Part shown: piece by piece, positions 6,265 through 14,336 of the stretch
Position numbering within the stretch: position 1 is the stretch's first letter
Layout of the letters: every line of letters begins with the position of its first letter
From: Sphingomonadaceae bacterium
GTDB taxonomy: Bacteria; Pseudomonadota; Alphaproteobacteria; Sphingomonadales; Sphingomonadaceae
DNA: 19,344 nucleotides
NCBI GenBank assembly: GCA_947446935.1
Contig: CANFIV010000002.1
Coordinates: 1-19,344 of the forward strand
Reading direction: 5' to 3'
Position numbers and translations under genes: made by a program
Notes under the pieces: generated by a model
The model's input: the letters and a program-made list of their open reading frames with translations, nothing else
Databases searched by the model: none
What the model was told of the DNA's origin: nothing

Positions 6265-7482
6265 GTGCGCGTCATGACGTCACGCCATACCCTGCTTGCC
6301 CTCGCTTTTGCACTGGCCTGCTTTGCCGGGTGGCAGGGTTTTGCGCAGGACGCGCCATTCGAGAGTGCCGATCAGGCCTCGGGCGCGCTGCGCCAGGCGA
6401 CCAGAGCGCTGGCTGATGCACAAAAGCGTGGTGACCAGCTTGAGGAAGCGGCGCGGCGCGCCACTGCAGCTGCGGATCGAACGGCCAGCGAGGCGGCGGC
6501 GGTGGCCGCGCGCATTCAGCAGTCAGAGGCGGAAATCGCCTTGTCGCAGGTGCGTGTGGCCGAGATCGACCGGCAGCGCGCGGCGCTTCGCATGCGGATT
6601 GCGGAACGACAGGAACCCGTGGTGCGGCTTACAGCAGCCATGCAGCTCATGGCGCGCCGCCCGTTGGCGTTCAGCCTGATGCGCGCGGATTCGCTGCGCG
6701 AGACGGTCTATTTGCGCGCCGTTCTCGAAACCATGCTGCCCGAAGTTCACCGGCAGACCGCGGGACTGCGCTCAGAAATCGAGCGCGGACGGCAGTTGCA
6801 GGACAATGCCCGGGTTGCCGCAGCGCAGCTCAAGGCGAGCGAGCAGGTGATGACGGTGCGGCGGCAGCAACTGGCTGCGCTCGAAAGCCGCCAGCGCATC
6901 GAATCGCGCAGTGCCCAAGGCATTGCCAGCCGCGAGGCGGATCGCGCGCTCGCGCTCGCCGAGGATACGCGCGACATTGCGGCGCTTATGGACCGGTTGC
7001 GCGCTGATGGCGCATTGCGAAGCCAGTTGGCCGCACTGCCCGGTCCGGTGCCGCGGCCCGACCGGCCAGGCTCGATGCTCGTGGTCGATGAGGCCCCGCC
7101 CGGTAGCGGGGCCAAGCCCGGCTTTGTCTGGATCCTTCCGGTCAGCGGCCGGATCGTAGTCGGCTTTGGTGACACAGCGGGAACGTCCCGCTCGATCGGT
7201 GTCACCTTGGCGCCTGCGGCCAATGCCCAGATCGTGGCGCCGGCGGCCGGGCGGGTGGCCTATGCGGGAGATTATCGCGGCTATGGGCGCATTATCATCA
7301 TCGATCATGATGGCGGTTGGACCTCGCTTATCACCAATCTTGGGCGGCTGGATGTCGCGGTGCCGGCGCGGGTGGTGCAGGGCTCGCCGCTCGGTCTCGC
7401 GGGGCCCGGACGGCCGACCGTGACCGTCGAGTTGCGCAAGGATGGCGCGCCGGTGAACCCGCTGACCTTCATTGGCCACTGA
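6265..7482 (+). CDS. EnvC-like murein hydrolase activator (degenerate LytM protein)
   Basis: A 405-residue exported protein. Residues about 8-27 form a signal peptide ending near GFAQ, and about 33-250 are a long Ala/Arg/Glu/Gln-rich coiled coil. Residues about 285-403 are a LytM (M23) domain. The zinc and catalytic residues are all replaced: S310 and T314 stand where His and Asp belong, N358 replaces the YAH histidine, and TVTVEL (385-390) stands for HLHFEL. Such domains do not cut murein but activate septal amidases, as EnvC does. The GTG at 6265 abuts the rlmH stop and has AGAGG 5 bases upstream; ATG 6274 is possible but worse spaced. It precedes ctpA, a widespread alphaproteobacterial order. 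Confidence 0.9.
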   Translation: MRVMTSRHTLLALAFALACFAGWQGFAQDAPFESADQASGALRQATRALADAQKRGDQLEEAARRATAAADRTASEAAAVAARIQQSEAEIALSQVRVAEIDRQRAALRMRIAERQEPVVRLTAAMQLMARRPLAFSLMRADSLRETVYLRAVLETMLPEVHRQTAGLRSEIERGRQLQDNARVAAAQLKASEQVMTVRRQQLAALESRQRIESRSAQGIASREADRALALAEDTRDIAALMDRLRADGALRSQLAALPGPVPRPDRPGSMLVVDEAPPGSGAKPGFVWILPVSGRIVVGFGDTAGTSRSIGVTLAPAANAQIVAPAAGRVAYAGDYRGYGRIIIIDHDGGWTSLITNLGRLDVAVPARVVQGSPLGLAGPGRPTVTVELRKDGAPVNPLTFIGH

Positions 7483-7562
7483 TTGCCCCTTTTCCATTGG
7501 CCTGCCACATCTGGCGTTAATCGTCTTGGGGCTATAGAAGCAGCCAAAGGCTCGCATTCCAG

Positions 7563-7580
7563 GCCCGCCGAATGGCGGGC
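7563..7580 (+). repeat. Hairpin just upstream of ctpA
   Basis: A perfect 7-bp inverted repeat, GCCCGCC (7563-7569) and GGCGGGC (7574-7580), has a GAAT loop. It overlaps the first possible ATG of ctpA (7572) and has no T-run after it. If formed in the mRNA it would hide that ATG, which is one reason to prefer the ATG at 7602. Confidence 0.45.
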
Positions 7581-7601
7581 ATTCTCTGGCGAAAGACGAC
7601 T

Positions 7602-8942
7602 ATGGCGTTCCAGTTCGCTCCTCTCTTCCGCGCCGCCGCGCTTGTCAGCGCCGTTGCGCTCATTCCGGCGGCAACTGCCGGGCTTGCGGCGGTCGATGCG
7701 CGGTCCGGTCCCGAATTCGGGAAGCTGATGGCTGTCTACGAGCGGATCAAGAGCAGCTATGTCGAGCCGGTCGATGACGACAAATTGATCAAGGGTGCGA
7801 TCAACGGCATGCTTGCCGCGCTCGATCCACACAGTTCGTATCTGGACGCGCGGGATTTTGAAAACCTGCGCACGCAGACCGACGGATCCTATGGCGGGCT
7901 CGGCCTTTCGGTCACGATGGACGATGGCGCGGTCAAGGTCATTGCGCCGACCAAGGGCAGCCCTGCCGATGCCGCCGGGGTCAAGGCCGGCGATTTCATC
8001 ACCCATATCAACGGCAAGCTGATCTACGGCGGCACGCTCGATGAAGCGGTCGATCAGATGCGCGGCCCCCCCGGAACCACGATCCGGCTGACCTTGTTTC
8101 GCACCGGCCGCGATGAACCGATCGATGTCTCGATCACCCGCCAGATAATCGAACTCAAGCCTGTCGACTGGAAGGTCGAAGGCAATGTCGGCGTCATTTC
8201 GGTTTCGAGCTTCAGCGCCAACGTTGGCAGCGAAGTTTCAGATGCCTTTGCCCAGATCAAGGCCAAGACTGGCGGCCGGATCAGCGGGCTGGTGCTCGAT
8301 CTGCGTGGGAATCCCGGCGGTCTTCTCGATCAGGCCGTGGCGCTGTCCGATCTCTTCCTCGATCACGGGGTCATTGTTTCGCAGCGCGGCCGCTATCCGC
8401 GCGATAACGAGACCTACAATGCCGAATCGATGACACCGGGCGATATCGCCAAGGGCATTCCATTGGTCGTGTTGATCAATGAAGGCTCAGCCTCGGCGTC
8501 GGAGATTGTCGCGGGCGCGCTGCAGGATCAGCACCGGGCCGTGCTCATGGGTCAACGCAGCTTCGGCAAGGGCAGCGTGCAGACGCTGATGCCGCTTACG
8601 CGCGACACTGCGCTCAAGCTCACCACTGCGCGCTATTACACGCCTTCGGGCCGTTCGGTTCAGGAAGGTGGGATCGATCCCGATATCGCGGTGCCGCAGA
8701 TTTCCGATCCGGATCTCAGGAAGCGCGCTCAGCGCTTCTATCGCGAGAGCGACTTGCGCGGGCACCTCATCAACGAGATCAAGGACGACAAGGATCTCGA
8801 GCGCGACAAGGTCCCCGATCCGCGCTTCAAGATGACGCCCGAAGAGCTCAAGGTGAAGGGCATTGACGACTTCCAGCTCTATTACGCTCTGCAGACATTG
8901 GGGCGGACCGCGCCGCAGGCTCTGGCCGCGCGCAAGCGCTGA
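7602..8942 (+). CDS. ctpA: S41 family carboxy-terminal processing protease
   Basis: A periplasmic protease of the CtpA/Prc family that trims or degrades C-termini of envelope proteins. Numbered from this start (446 residues), about 1-30 are a signal peptide, about 90-175 a PDZ domain (YGGLGLSVT, GDFITHINGK), and about 195-370 the S41 catalytic domain. The catalytic serine lies in NEGSASASE (S298) and the lysine in GQRSFGKGSVQ (K323), spaced 25 apart as in CtpB. The C-terminal tail is charged. I prefer ATG 7602 because it opens directly into a normal signal peptide, whereas ATG 7572 adds ten residues and lies in a hairpin; both lack a strong Shine-Dalgarno. EnvC-like and CtpA genes are often adjacent and may share envelope remodelling targets. 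Confidence 0.94.
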   Translation: MAFQFAPLFRAAALVSAVALIPAATAGLAAVDARSGPEFGKLMAVYERIKSSYVEPVDDDKLIKGAINGMLAALDPHSSYLDARDFENLRTQTDGSYGGLGLSVTMDDGAVKVIAPTKGSPADAAGVKAGDFITHINGKLIYGGTLDEAVDQMRGPPGTTIRLTLFRTGRDEPIDVSITRQIIELKPVDWKVEGNVGVISVSSFSANVGSEVSDAFAQIKAKTGGRISGLVLDLRGNPGGLLDQAVALSDLFLDHGVIVSQRGRYPRDNETYNAESMTPGDIAKGIPLVVLINEGSASASEIVAGALQDQHRAVLMGQRSFGKGSVQTLMPLTRDTALKLTTARYYTPSGRSVQEGGIDPDIAVPQISDPDLRKRAQRFYRESDLRGHLINEIKDDKDLERDKVPDPRFKMTPEELKVKGIDDFQLYYALQTLGRTAPQALAARKR

Positions 8943-8949
8943 GGCGATG

Positions 8950-9441
8950 ATGAACCGTCCGGCAACCCCTGTTTCAGGGGCTTATGTTGTGGCGCTGGCG
9001 GTGCCTGGCGCGCTGATAGCGGCCGTCTATGTGGCCCAATATGGCTTTGGCCTGGCGCCCTGTGACATGTGCTGGTGGCAGCGCTATCCGCATTTTGCGG
9101 CGATCCCGCTTGCAGCAGCGGCGCTGGCCTCTCGCGGCACCCGGCTGGGTGAGGCGCTGGTTCGGCTCGCGGCGCTTGCGATTCTCGTGAGCGGGCTGAT
9201 CGGTGCGTTTCATGCCGGGGTCGAGTATGGCTGGTGGCAGGGACCGACCGCATGTTCCTCGACGAGCCTGGGCGATGATCCGCTCGCTTCGATCATGAAT
9301 GCGCCGCTCATCCGGTGCGACGCGCCTGCATGGACCCTGTTCGGGGTGAGCCTGGCAGGTTTCAACTTTCTGATTTCGGTCGGCAGCGCGGCGCTTGTGT
9401 TCGTTCTGCTCGGCCGCCGCAAGCAAGGGTCTGTTTCATGA
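8950..9441 (+). CDS. dsbB: Disulfide bond formation protein B (DsbB)
   Basis: DsbB reoxidises DsbA and passes electrons to ubiquinone in the inner membrane. The 163-residue protein has four predicted membrane helices (about 10-31, 45-62, 68-88, 127-155). It carries both periplasmic cysteine pairs: C38-x2-C41 in APCDMCWWQR, where WQR is the quinone-site motif, and C102 with C123. ATG 8950 was chosen because GAGG (8941-8944) lies 5 bases upstream; ATG 8947 is only 2 bases from it. The GAGG itself overlaps the ctpA stop. The gene overlaps coq7 by ATGA. A DsbB that needs ubiquinone next to a ubiquinone-synthesis gene is functionally coherent. No dsbA is in the window. Confidence 0.92.
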   Translation: MNRPATPVSGAYVVALAVPGALIAAVYVAQYGFGLAPCDMCWWQRYPHFAAIPLAAAALASRGTRLGEALVRLAALAILVSGLIGAFHAGVEYGWWQGPTACSSTSLGDDPLASIMNAPLIRCDAPAWTLFGVSLAGFNFLISVGSAALVFVLLGRRKQGSVS

Positions 9442-9950
9442 GCGATTCCCGGTCTGCCATGCTGCGGGTCAACCAGGCGGGTGAATTTGGCGCCACCCGG
9501 ATCTATGCCGGGCAACTGGCGGTGATGGGTGATCGCGGGCCGCATGCCGGTGAAATCGCCGCCATGGCCGAGCAGGAAGCCGGGCACCGCGAGCGCTTTG
9601 ATGCGCTGCTTGTGGCGCGCGGCGTGCGCCCGACCATATTGCAGCCCTTGTGGTCGGCGGCAGGCTTTGCGCTTGGCGCAGCGACAGCGCTGATCGGCCC
9701 GGAGGCGGCCATGGCCTGTACCGCCGCCATCGAAACCGAGATCGACCGCCACTATACCGAGCAACTCGAGGAACTCGGCGAGGAAGACCCCGAGCTGGGC
9801 GCGATGATTCGCGAGTTCCGCGATGACGAGCGCGAACACCGTGAAACGGCCCTGGCGGCGGGCGCCGAACGCGCGCCGGCCTATCCTTTGCTGTTCAACG
9901 CGATCCGAATGGGCTGCCGCGCCGCGATCGCGGTTTCAAAGCATATCTGA
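9438..9950 (+). CDS. coq7: Demethoxyubiquinone hydroxylase Coq7
   Basis: Coq7 is a di-iron hydroxylase that adds the C6 hydroxyl of demethoxyubiquinol in ubiquinone synthesis, working at the inner membrane face. The 170-residue protein has all six ligands in the expected ferritin-like pattern: E16 (NQAGEFGA), E47-x2-H50 (EQEAGH), E99 (AAIETEI), and E131-x2-H134 (DEREHRE). The ATG 9438 overlaps the dsbB TGA (ATGA), so translation is probably coupled. The frame is open back to 9315, but that stretch is the dsbB sequence in another frame. The size fits the compact alphaproteobacterial form. Confidence 0.95.
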   Translation: MSDSRSAMLRVNQAGEFGATRIYAGQLAVMGDRGPHAGEIAAMAEQEAGHRERFDALLVARGVRPTILQPLWSAAGFALGAATALIGPEAAMACTAAIETEIDRHYTEQLEELGEEDPELGAMIREFRDDEREHRETALAAGAERAPAYPLLFNAIRMGCRAAIAVSKHI

Positions 9951-10049
9951 GCTGGCCGATTTGATGCGCCGCAAGGCATGGACTTCAGCTACCGTTCACG
10001 GTGTTCAGGCCCTATAGGCACAGGCATGATTGAAGCTGGAGTACCCGCG

Positions 10050-10637
10050 ATGAAACGCTACCAAACCGCCGCCGTTCTCATCGTTGCCGCGCTGTTTGCT
10101 GTCCCTGTCTCCGCCGCGGCACAGGAAACGCCGCGTGAAAAGGTCAACCAGCTGATCGTCTACGGCGATGATCCCTGTCCCGCCTCCAACGATGGTTCGA
10201 TTACGGTCTGCGCGCGCAAGGATGAGGCGGAGCGCTTCCGTATCCCCGCGCCGCTGCGCGACAATCCCAATGCCACGGTCAATCAGGGTTGGACCCAGCG
10301 GGTCAAAGCCTATGAAACCGTGGGTGCCGCCGGGATCAATTCCTGCTCGCCCGTGGGTTCGGGCGGAGCCTCGGGCTGCATGGCGCAGCTTATCAACAGC
10401 GCCTATGCTGAAAAGAAGCAGGCCAGCGATGTCCAGTTCGGCAAGCTGATCGAGGCGGAGCGTGCCAAGCGGACCCAGTCAATCGATGCCGATACTGCCG
10501 CCGAGCAGGCCCGCGTCGAAGTGCTGGAGAAGGAATACGAAGCCAAACTCAAGCGTGAGCGAGATGCCGAGACCCAGCCTGCTACGCCTGGCGCTCAGCC
10601 AGCCACTGCGCCTCTGGCCACTCCACCACAGCCTTAA
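10050..10637 (+). CDS. Exported four-cysteine protein of unknown function
   Basis: I cannot assign a function. The 195-residue product has a clear signal peptide (MKRYQTAAVLIVAALFAVP, cleavage likely after the AAAQ at 22-25). The mature part has two cysteine pairs with identical spacing, C43/C54 and C99/C110. The first pair sits in DDPCPASNDGSITVCARKDE followed by FRIPAPLR, a motif I associate with uncharacterised sphingomonad secreted proteins. Residues about 119-175 are a charged, probably coiled-coil helix, and 176-195 a Pro/Ala/Thr-rich tail. ATG 10050 has GGAG 8 bases upstream; ATG 10026 would add eight residues before the signal peptide. It follows coq7 by 99 bases. Its TAA overlaps the fabI TAA on the other strand (TTAA, 10634-10637). 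Confidence 0.8.
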   Translation: MKRYQTAAVLIVAALFAVPVSAAAQETPREKVNQLIVYGDDPCPASNDGSITVCARKDEAERFRIPAPLRDNPNATVNQGWTQRVKAYETVGAAGINSCSPVGSGGASGCMAQLINSAYAEKKQASDVQFGKLIEAERAKRTQSIDADTAAEQARVEVLEKEYEAKLKRERDAETQPATPGAQPATAPLATPPQP

Positions 10638-11467
10638 CCCAGTGCGATGTCCGGCGCGTCTTCCTGCTTCATGCCGACTGTGTGATAGCCTGAATCGACA
10701 TGGTGCACTTCGCCGGTGACGCCCGAGGCAAGATCCGACAGCAGATAGAGCCCTGCGCCGCCGACATCCTCGATCGTGACATTGCGCCGCAGCGGCGAAT
10801 TGAGTTCGTTCCACTTCAGGATATAGCGGAAATCGCCGATCCCGCTCGCGGCCAGGGTCTTGATCGGGCCGGCCGAAAGCGCGTTCACGCGAATGCCATC
10901 GGGTCCGCAATCATTGGCGAGGTAGCGCACGCTCGCCTCCAGCGCAGCCTTGGCCACGCCCATCACGTTGTAGTGCGGCACGACCTTTTCCGCGCCGTAA
11001 TACGTCAGCGTCAGGATCGAGCCGCCGCCCTGCTTGTTGCCCTCGGCATCCTCGGTCTGGGGCATCATCGCCGCAGCACGGCGGGTGACGGCCACCATGC
11101 TGTAGACCGAGATGTTCATCGTCATCAGGAAGTTGTCGAGCGACGTGTCCATGAACTTGCCGCGCAGTTCGGTCTTGTCCGAAAAGCCGATGGCATGAAC
11201 GAGGAAGTCGATCGTCGGCCAGCGCGCGGCGAGCGTATCGAACGCTGTATCGAGCGCGCCCATGTCGCCCACGTCGCATTCGATCAGGAAATCGCTGCCC
11301 AGGTTCGCCGCCAGCGGGCGGACGCGCTTCTCCAGCGCCTCGCCCTGATAGGAGAACGCGAGTTCGGCCCCCTGTTCGTGCAGCTTGCGGGCAATCCCCC
11401 ATGCGAGCGACTTGTCATTGGCGAGGCCCATGATCAGGCCGCGCTTTCCTTCCATAAGTCCCGTCAT
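10634..11467 (-). CDS. fabI: Enoyl-[acyl-carrier-protein] reductase FabI
   Basis: FabI performs the last reduction of each fatty-acid elongation cycle, using NADH. The 277-residue protein has the divergent SDR cofactor site GLANDKSLAWGIA (14-26) and the catalytic pair in Y156 and Y166-x6-K173 (YNVMGVAK), the FabI spacing rather than that of ordinary SDRs. ALSAGPIKTLAASGI (196-210) forms the flexible substrate loop. ATG 11467 is preceded by GAGG at a 4-base spacing. The gene lies 13 bases after yihY on the same strand and very likely shares its transcript. Triclosan-type inhibitors target this family. It converges on the four-cysteine gene with no terminator between them. Confidence 0.96.
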   Translation of the reverse strand: MTGLMEGKRGLIMGLANDKSLAWGIARKLHEQGAELAFSYQGEALEKRVRPLAANLGSDFLIECDVGDMGALDTAFDTLAARWPTIDFLVHAIGFSDKTELRGKFMDTSLDNFLMTMNISVYSMVAVTRRAAAMMPQTEDAEGNKQGGGSILTLTYYGAEKVVPHYNVMGVAKAALEASVRYLANDCGPDGIRVNALSAGPIKTLAASGIGDFRYILKWNELNSPLRRNVTIEDVGGAGLYLLSDLASGVTGEVHHVDSGYHTVGMKQEDAPDIALG

Positions 11468-11480
11468 GCGCCCTCTTGCT

Positions 11481-12572
11481 TCACTGGTCCTGTTTCATCT
11501 GCGCGGCCGCCCCACGTGCTCTGGCTTTTGCCTTTGCGCGGGCCCGGTCATCGGCCTGGCCCAGCATGTCCCGCTCCTCGGGCGTTTCTGCCAGAGCAGC
11601 GTTGAGTTCGGCCCCGACAACCATCCCTAGGCCAATCAGCCAAAAAAAGAAAAGCGCGATCATCACTCCGGCAAGGCTGCCGTAGGTCAGATCATACGTA
11701 AACAGGTGCCGCAGCAGCTTGGGGAGCATGGTCGTGACCACCAGCCACCAGAGCGTGACGACCAGCGCGCCGGGCCATTTCGGGTAAATCCGGGCGCTGT
11801 AGGCACTGGGGGTCAGCGAGATGAACAGCAGCCACAACGCGCTGAACAGCACCAGCGCCGGGATGATGCGCGACAGCGCAAGCGCGCCGATCAAGCCGGT
11901 GGCTTGCGGTAGCCATGCCGTGAACGCCTCCACCAGTGTGCCGATCACCACTTGCGCTGTGATCGAAAGCAGGATGAGCACCACCGAGGCGATGATGAGG
12001 CCCGTCGACATCAGGCGATAGCGCCAGAAGGCGTGGACCCACCGCGTACCATAGGCCCGGCGCAGAATATCCCGGATCGTTTCGACCAAACTGCCCACAG
12101 TCCACAGACCGACGAGCCCCCCGATCCACAGGAGGCCCCCGGTGCGTGCCTCGATCACACCGTGCGCGACGGGTGAGAGCACATTGGCGACCACGGGAGG
12201 AAGGGCCACAAGCACAGTGTTGACTGCCGCACTGCGGTCGTCCGCCTCGCCGAGCAGGGAAAACAGCGCAGCGCCGGTGATAAAGAAGGGGAACAGCGCG
12301 ATCAACACCATATAGGCGAAGTTGCCGGCATGGATGGTGCCGTCATGGATTACACCGGTCCATACGCGCCGTACGACGATGAGTGCCCTGATCCCCAGCG
12401 CCCGCAGTCCCAGCGTCCTGAGACCTGGCCCACGCCGCGCGATGTGCCTGGCCAGATCACTTTGCGAAAGCAGTGCCTCGCGCCGCCGTGCCTCGGGCGA
12501 AAGATCTGCCAAGGGGACATAGGTCGGGGCGGGGCTTTCCAGAAGCTCGGCCTTGCTGTCGCCCGATCTCAC
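11481..12572 (-). CDS. YihY/BrkB family inner-membrane protein
   Basis: A 363-residue member of the YihY/virulence factor BrkB (UPF0761) family, whose molecular role is not settled; the old label as ribonuclease BN is an error for this family. Six hydrophobic segments are visible at about 87-107, 145-165, 188-212, 232-252, 268-288 and 300-322. Signatures are HAGNFAYMVLIALFPFF near the first segment and YGSLAGVMIALFFFWLIG at the last. The N-terminus (1-60) is a hydrophilic, Arg-rich cytoplasmic extension. The C-terminus is a short Ala/Arg/Lys-rich tail. The start is a GTG at 12572, only 5 bases after the dnaJ stop and without a clear Shine-Dalgarno, so coupling to dnaJ is likely. Confidence 0.92.
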   Translation of the reverse strand: MRSGDSKAELLESPAPTYVPLADLSPEARRREALLSQSDLARHIARRGPGLRTLGLRALGIRALIVVRRVWTGVIHDGTIHAGNFAYMVLIALFPFFITGAALFSLLGEADDRSAAVNTVLVALPPVVANVLSPVAHGVIEARTGGLLWIGGLVGLWTVGSLVETIRDILRRAYGTRWVHAFWRYRLMSTGLIIASVVLILLSITAQVVIGTLVEAFTAWLPQATGLIGALALSRIIPALVLFSALWLLFISLTPSAYSARIYPKWPGALVVTLWWLVVTTMLPKLLRHLFTYDLTYGSLAGVMIALFFFWLIGLGMVVGAELNAALAETPEERDMLGQADDRARAKAKARARGAAAQMKQDQ

Positions 12573-12577
12573 GCGGG

Positions 12578-13537
12578 TCAGACGGCGAACTTGCCGCGCA
12601 AGTCGCGGCCATCCCGCCAGCCTTCCAGCCGGGCTTTCAGGTCAGCATCATTGGCGGGGACATCGATCAGCAACGTCACCAACTGGTCGCCACGCTCGCC
12701 GTTCTTACGAGCGAAACCTCGGCCCTTCAGGCGCAGCGTCTTGCCGCTGGTGCTGCCCGGTGCGACGGTCATCATCACAGGCCCTTCGACCGTGGGGATG
12801 CGGACTTTTGCACCCGCGATGGCCTCGTCGAGCGTAACAGGCACTTCGAGACGAATGTTGTCACCCTCGCGCGTGAAGAATGGGCTTGGCTGGATCTCGA
12901 TCGTCACGATCGCATCGCCAAAACCCCCCGGGCCTTGCTCGCCCTTGCCGCCGAGGCGCATCTGCTGGCCATCGACCAGCCCGGGCGGAAGCTTGAGGTC
13001 GATCGTTTTGCCATCGGCCAGCGTCACGCGCTGGGTTTCGCGCCGCGCCGCCTCGTCGAAGGGGACCTTGAGCACGTAAGTAACATTGGCACCGCGGGGT
13101 GCCGGTCGCCGCCGCGCGCCGGGGCCTGCGCCGCCGCCGCCGCCCATCCCGCCGCGCCCGCCAAACAGGCCCTCGAAGAGATCGCCGAGATCGACGCCCT
13201 CGGCTTCGCCCTGGCCGAAGCCCTCGAAACCATCGTGCCGATAGCCGCGCTGGGCGCCGCCAAAGCCGCCTCCTCCCGTGCCGCCCCCACCGCCAAAGCC
13301 GAAGGGTGCCGCAGGATTGCCATCACCATCGATCTCGCCGCGGTCGTAGCGTGCGCGCTTGTCCTTGTCGGACAAGAGATCGTAGGCCCGAGTCACTTCG
13401 GCAAAACGTTCGGCGGCGTTGGGTTTGTCCGCGTTGCGATCGGGGTGCAGCTCTTTGGCCAGCGTGCGATAGGCGGATTTGATATCCTTCTCGCTCGCGC
13501 TGCGGGCCACGCCCAGGATGGAATAGGGATCTGCCAT
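12578..13537 (-). CDS. DnaJ/CbpA-type co-chaperone (class II J protein)
   Basis: A 319-residue J-domain co-chaperone that would stimulate DnaK ATPase and hand over unfolded clients. Residues 1-67 are the J domain with the essential HPD at 31-33. About 78-140 is a long Gly/Phe-rich linker with several glycine runs. About 148-310 are the two beta-sandwich client-binding domains. The cysteine zinc-finger repeats of true DnaJ are absent, which makes it class II (CbpA-like). The domain starts at MADPYSILGV, leaving no doubt about ATG 13537. It is first in a leftward dnaJ-yihY-fabI group and diverges from pdxH across 161 bases. Confidence 0.93.
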   Translation of the reverse strand: MADPYSILGVARSASEKDIKSAYRTLAKELHPDRNADKPNAAERFAEVTRAYDLLSDKDKRARYDRGEIDGDGNPAAPFGFGGGGGTGGGGFGGAQRGYRHDGFEGFGQGEAEGVDLGDLFEGLFGGRGGMGGGGGAGPGARRRPAPRGANVTYVLKVPFDEAARRETQRVTLADGKTIDLKLPPGLVDGQQMRLGGKGEQGPGGFGDAIVTIEIQPSPFFTREGDNIRLEVPVTLDEAIAGAKVRIPTVEGPVMMTVAPGSTSGKTLRLKGRGFARKNGERGDQLVTLLIDVPANDADLKARLEGWRDGRDLRGKFAV

Positions 13538-13541
13538 AAGT

Positions 13542-13572
13542 CCTAGCTAGGGTTGCGCGGGGTTACCCGCAA
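13542..13572. promoter_or_regulatory. Palindrome and hairpin between dnaJ-type gene and pdxH
   Basis: CCTAGCTAGG (13542-13551) is a perfect 10-bp palindrome. Right after it, 13553-13572 folds as TTGCG..CGCAA flanking a GGG/CCC core. Both lie within 35 bases of the dnaJ-type start codon, where an operator or 5'-leader structure would act. They do not resemble the CIRCE heat-shock operator. The remaining intergenic sequence to 13698 shows no clear promoter hexamers. Confidence 0.3.
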
Positions 13573-13698
13573 GGCTCGCTTTGCAGTACAAGTGTCATGG
13601 GCTAGGGCATGGCAGCTTCGCGCCGCTCTGCGATTGATCCCTATCAACGCGCGGCGCGCCAATTAAGGCCCGCGAGCCCGACTTACAGGACAATATCC

Positions 13699-14310
13699 GT
13701 GGCAACCCAAGATTCTGACGACGCCATCCCCGATACGGATCCGTTTGCCATCTTCGAGACATGGTTTGCCGAGGCCAAGGTCAGCGAGCCGAACGACCCC
13801 AACGCCATGGCTCTCGCCACCGCGACTCCGGACGCTGCGCCTTCGGTGCGGATGGTGTTGCTCAAGGGTCACGGTCCCGATGGCTTCGTATTCTACACGA
13901 ATTTTGAAAGCCGCAAGGGCGGGGAGCTTGCTGCCAACCCTCAAGTGGCACTGCTGTTCCACTGGAAGAGCCTTCGTCGCCAAGTACGGGTCGAAGGCAC
14001 GGTGCAGGAAGTGACTCCGGCCGAAGCGGATGCGTATTTCGCAAGCCGTCACCCCGAATCGCGGCTGGGCTCGGCCGCTTCGGATCAGTCGCGCCCGCTC
14101 TCCTCGCGCGATGAATATCTGGCCCGAGTCGCTGCGCTCCGCGCAGAACACCCGGATGGGGCGGTTCCTCGCCCCCGGCACTGGTCGGGCTACCGCGTCA
14201 CGCCGCACGCCATCGAATTCTGGCAGGACCGCACCTTCCGGCTTCACGAGCGTCGCCGTTTCGTGCGTTCGGGCCCGGCCGACTGGAGCAGCACGCTGCT
14301 GTATCCCTGA
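13699..14310 (+). CDS. pdxH: Pyridoxamine 5'-phosphate oxidase
   Basis: PdxH is an FMN-dependent oxidase that makes pyridoxal 5'-phosphate from pyridoxine or pyridoxamine phosphate, in vitamin B6 synthesis and salvage. The 203-residue protein has the FMN region MALATATPDAAPSVRMVLLK (37-56) and FYTNFESRKGGEL, then HWKSLRRQVRVEG. The C-terminal FWQDRTFRLHERRRF contains the R-x-H substrate-binding pair. I chose GTG 13699 because AGGA lies 8 bases upstream and the length is then normal. A further upstream ATG at 13609 would add 30 Arg-rich residues that look non-coding. A CDF transporter gene follows after 26 bases, possibly on the same transcript. Confidence 0.94.
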   Translation: MATQDSDDAIPDTDPFAIFETWFAEAKVSEPNDPNAMALATATPDAAPSVRMVLLKGHGPDGFVFYTNFESRKGGELAANPQVALLFHWKSLRRQVRVEGTVQEVTPAEADAYFASRHPESRLGSAASDQSRPLSSRDEYLARVAALRAEHPDGAVPRPRHWSGYRVTPHAIEFWQDRTFRLHERRRFVRSGPADWSSTLLYP

Positions 14311-14336
14311 GCGCGCAGAAGACTTAGGACGGCCCA

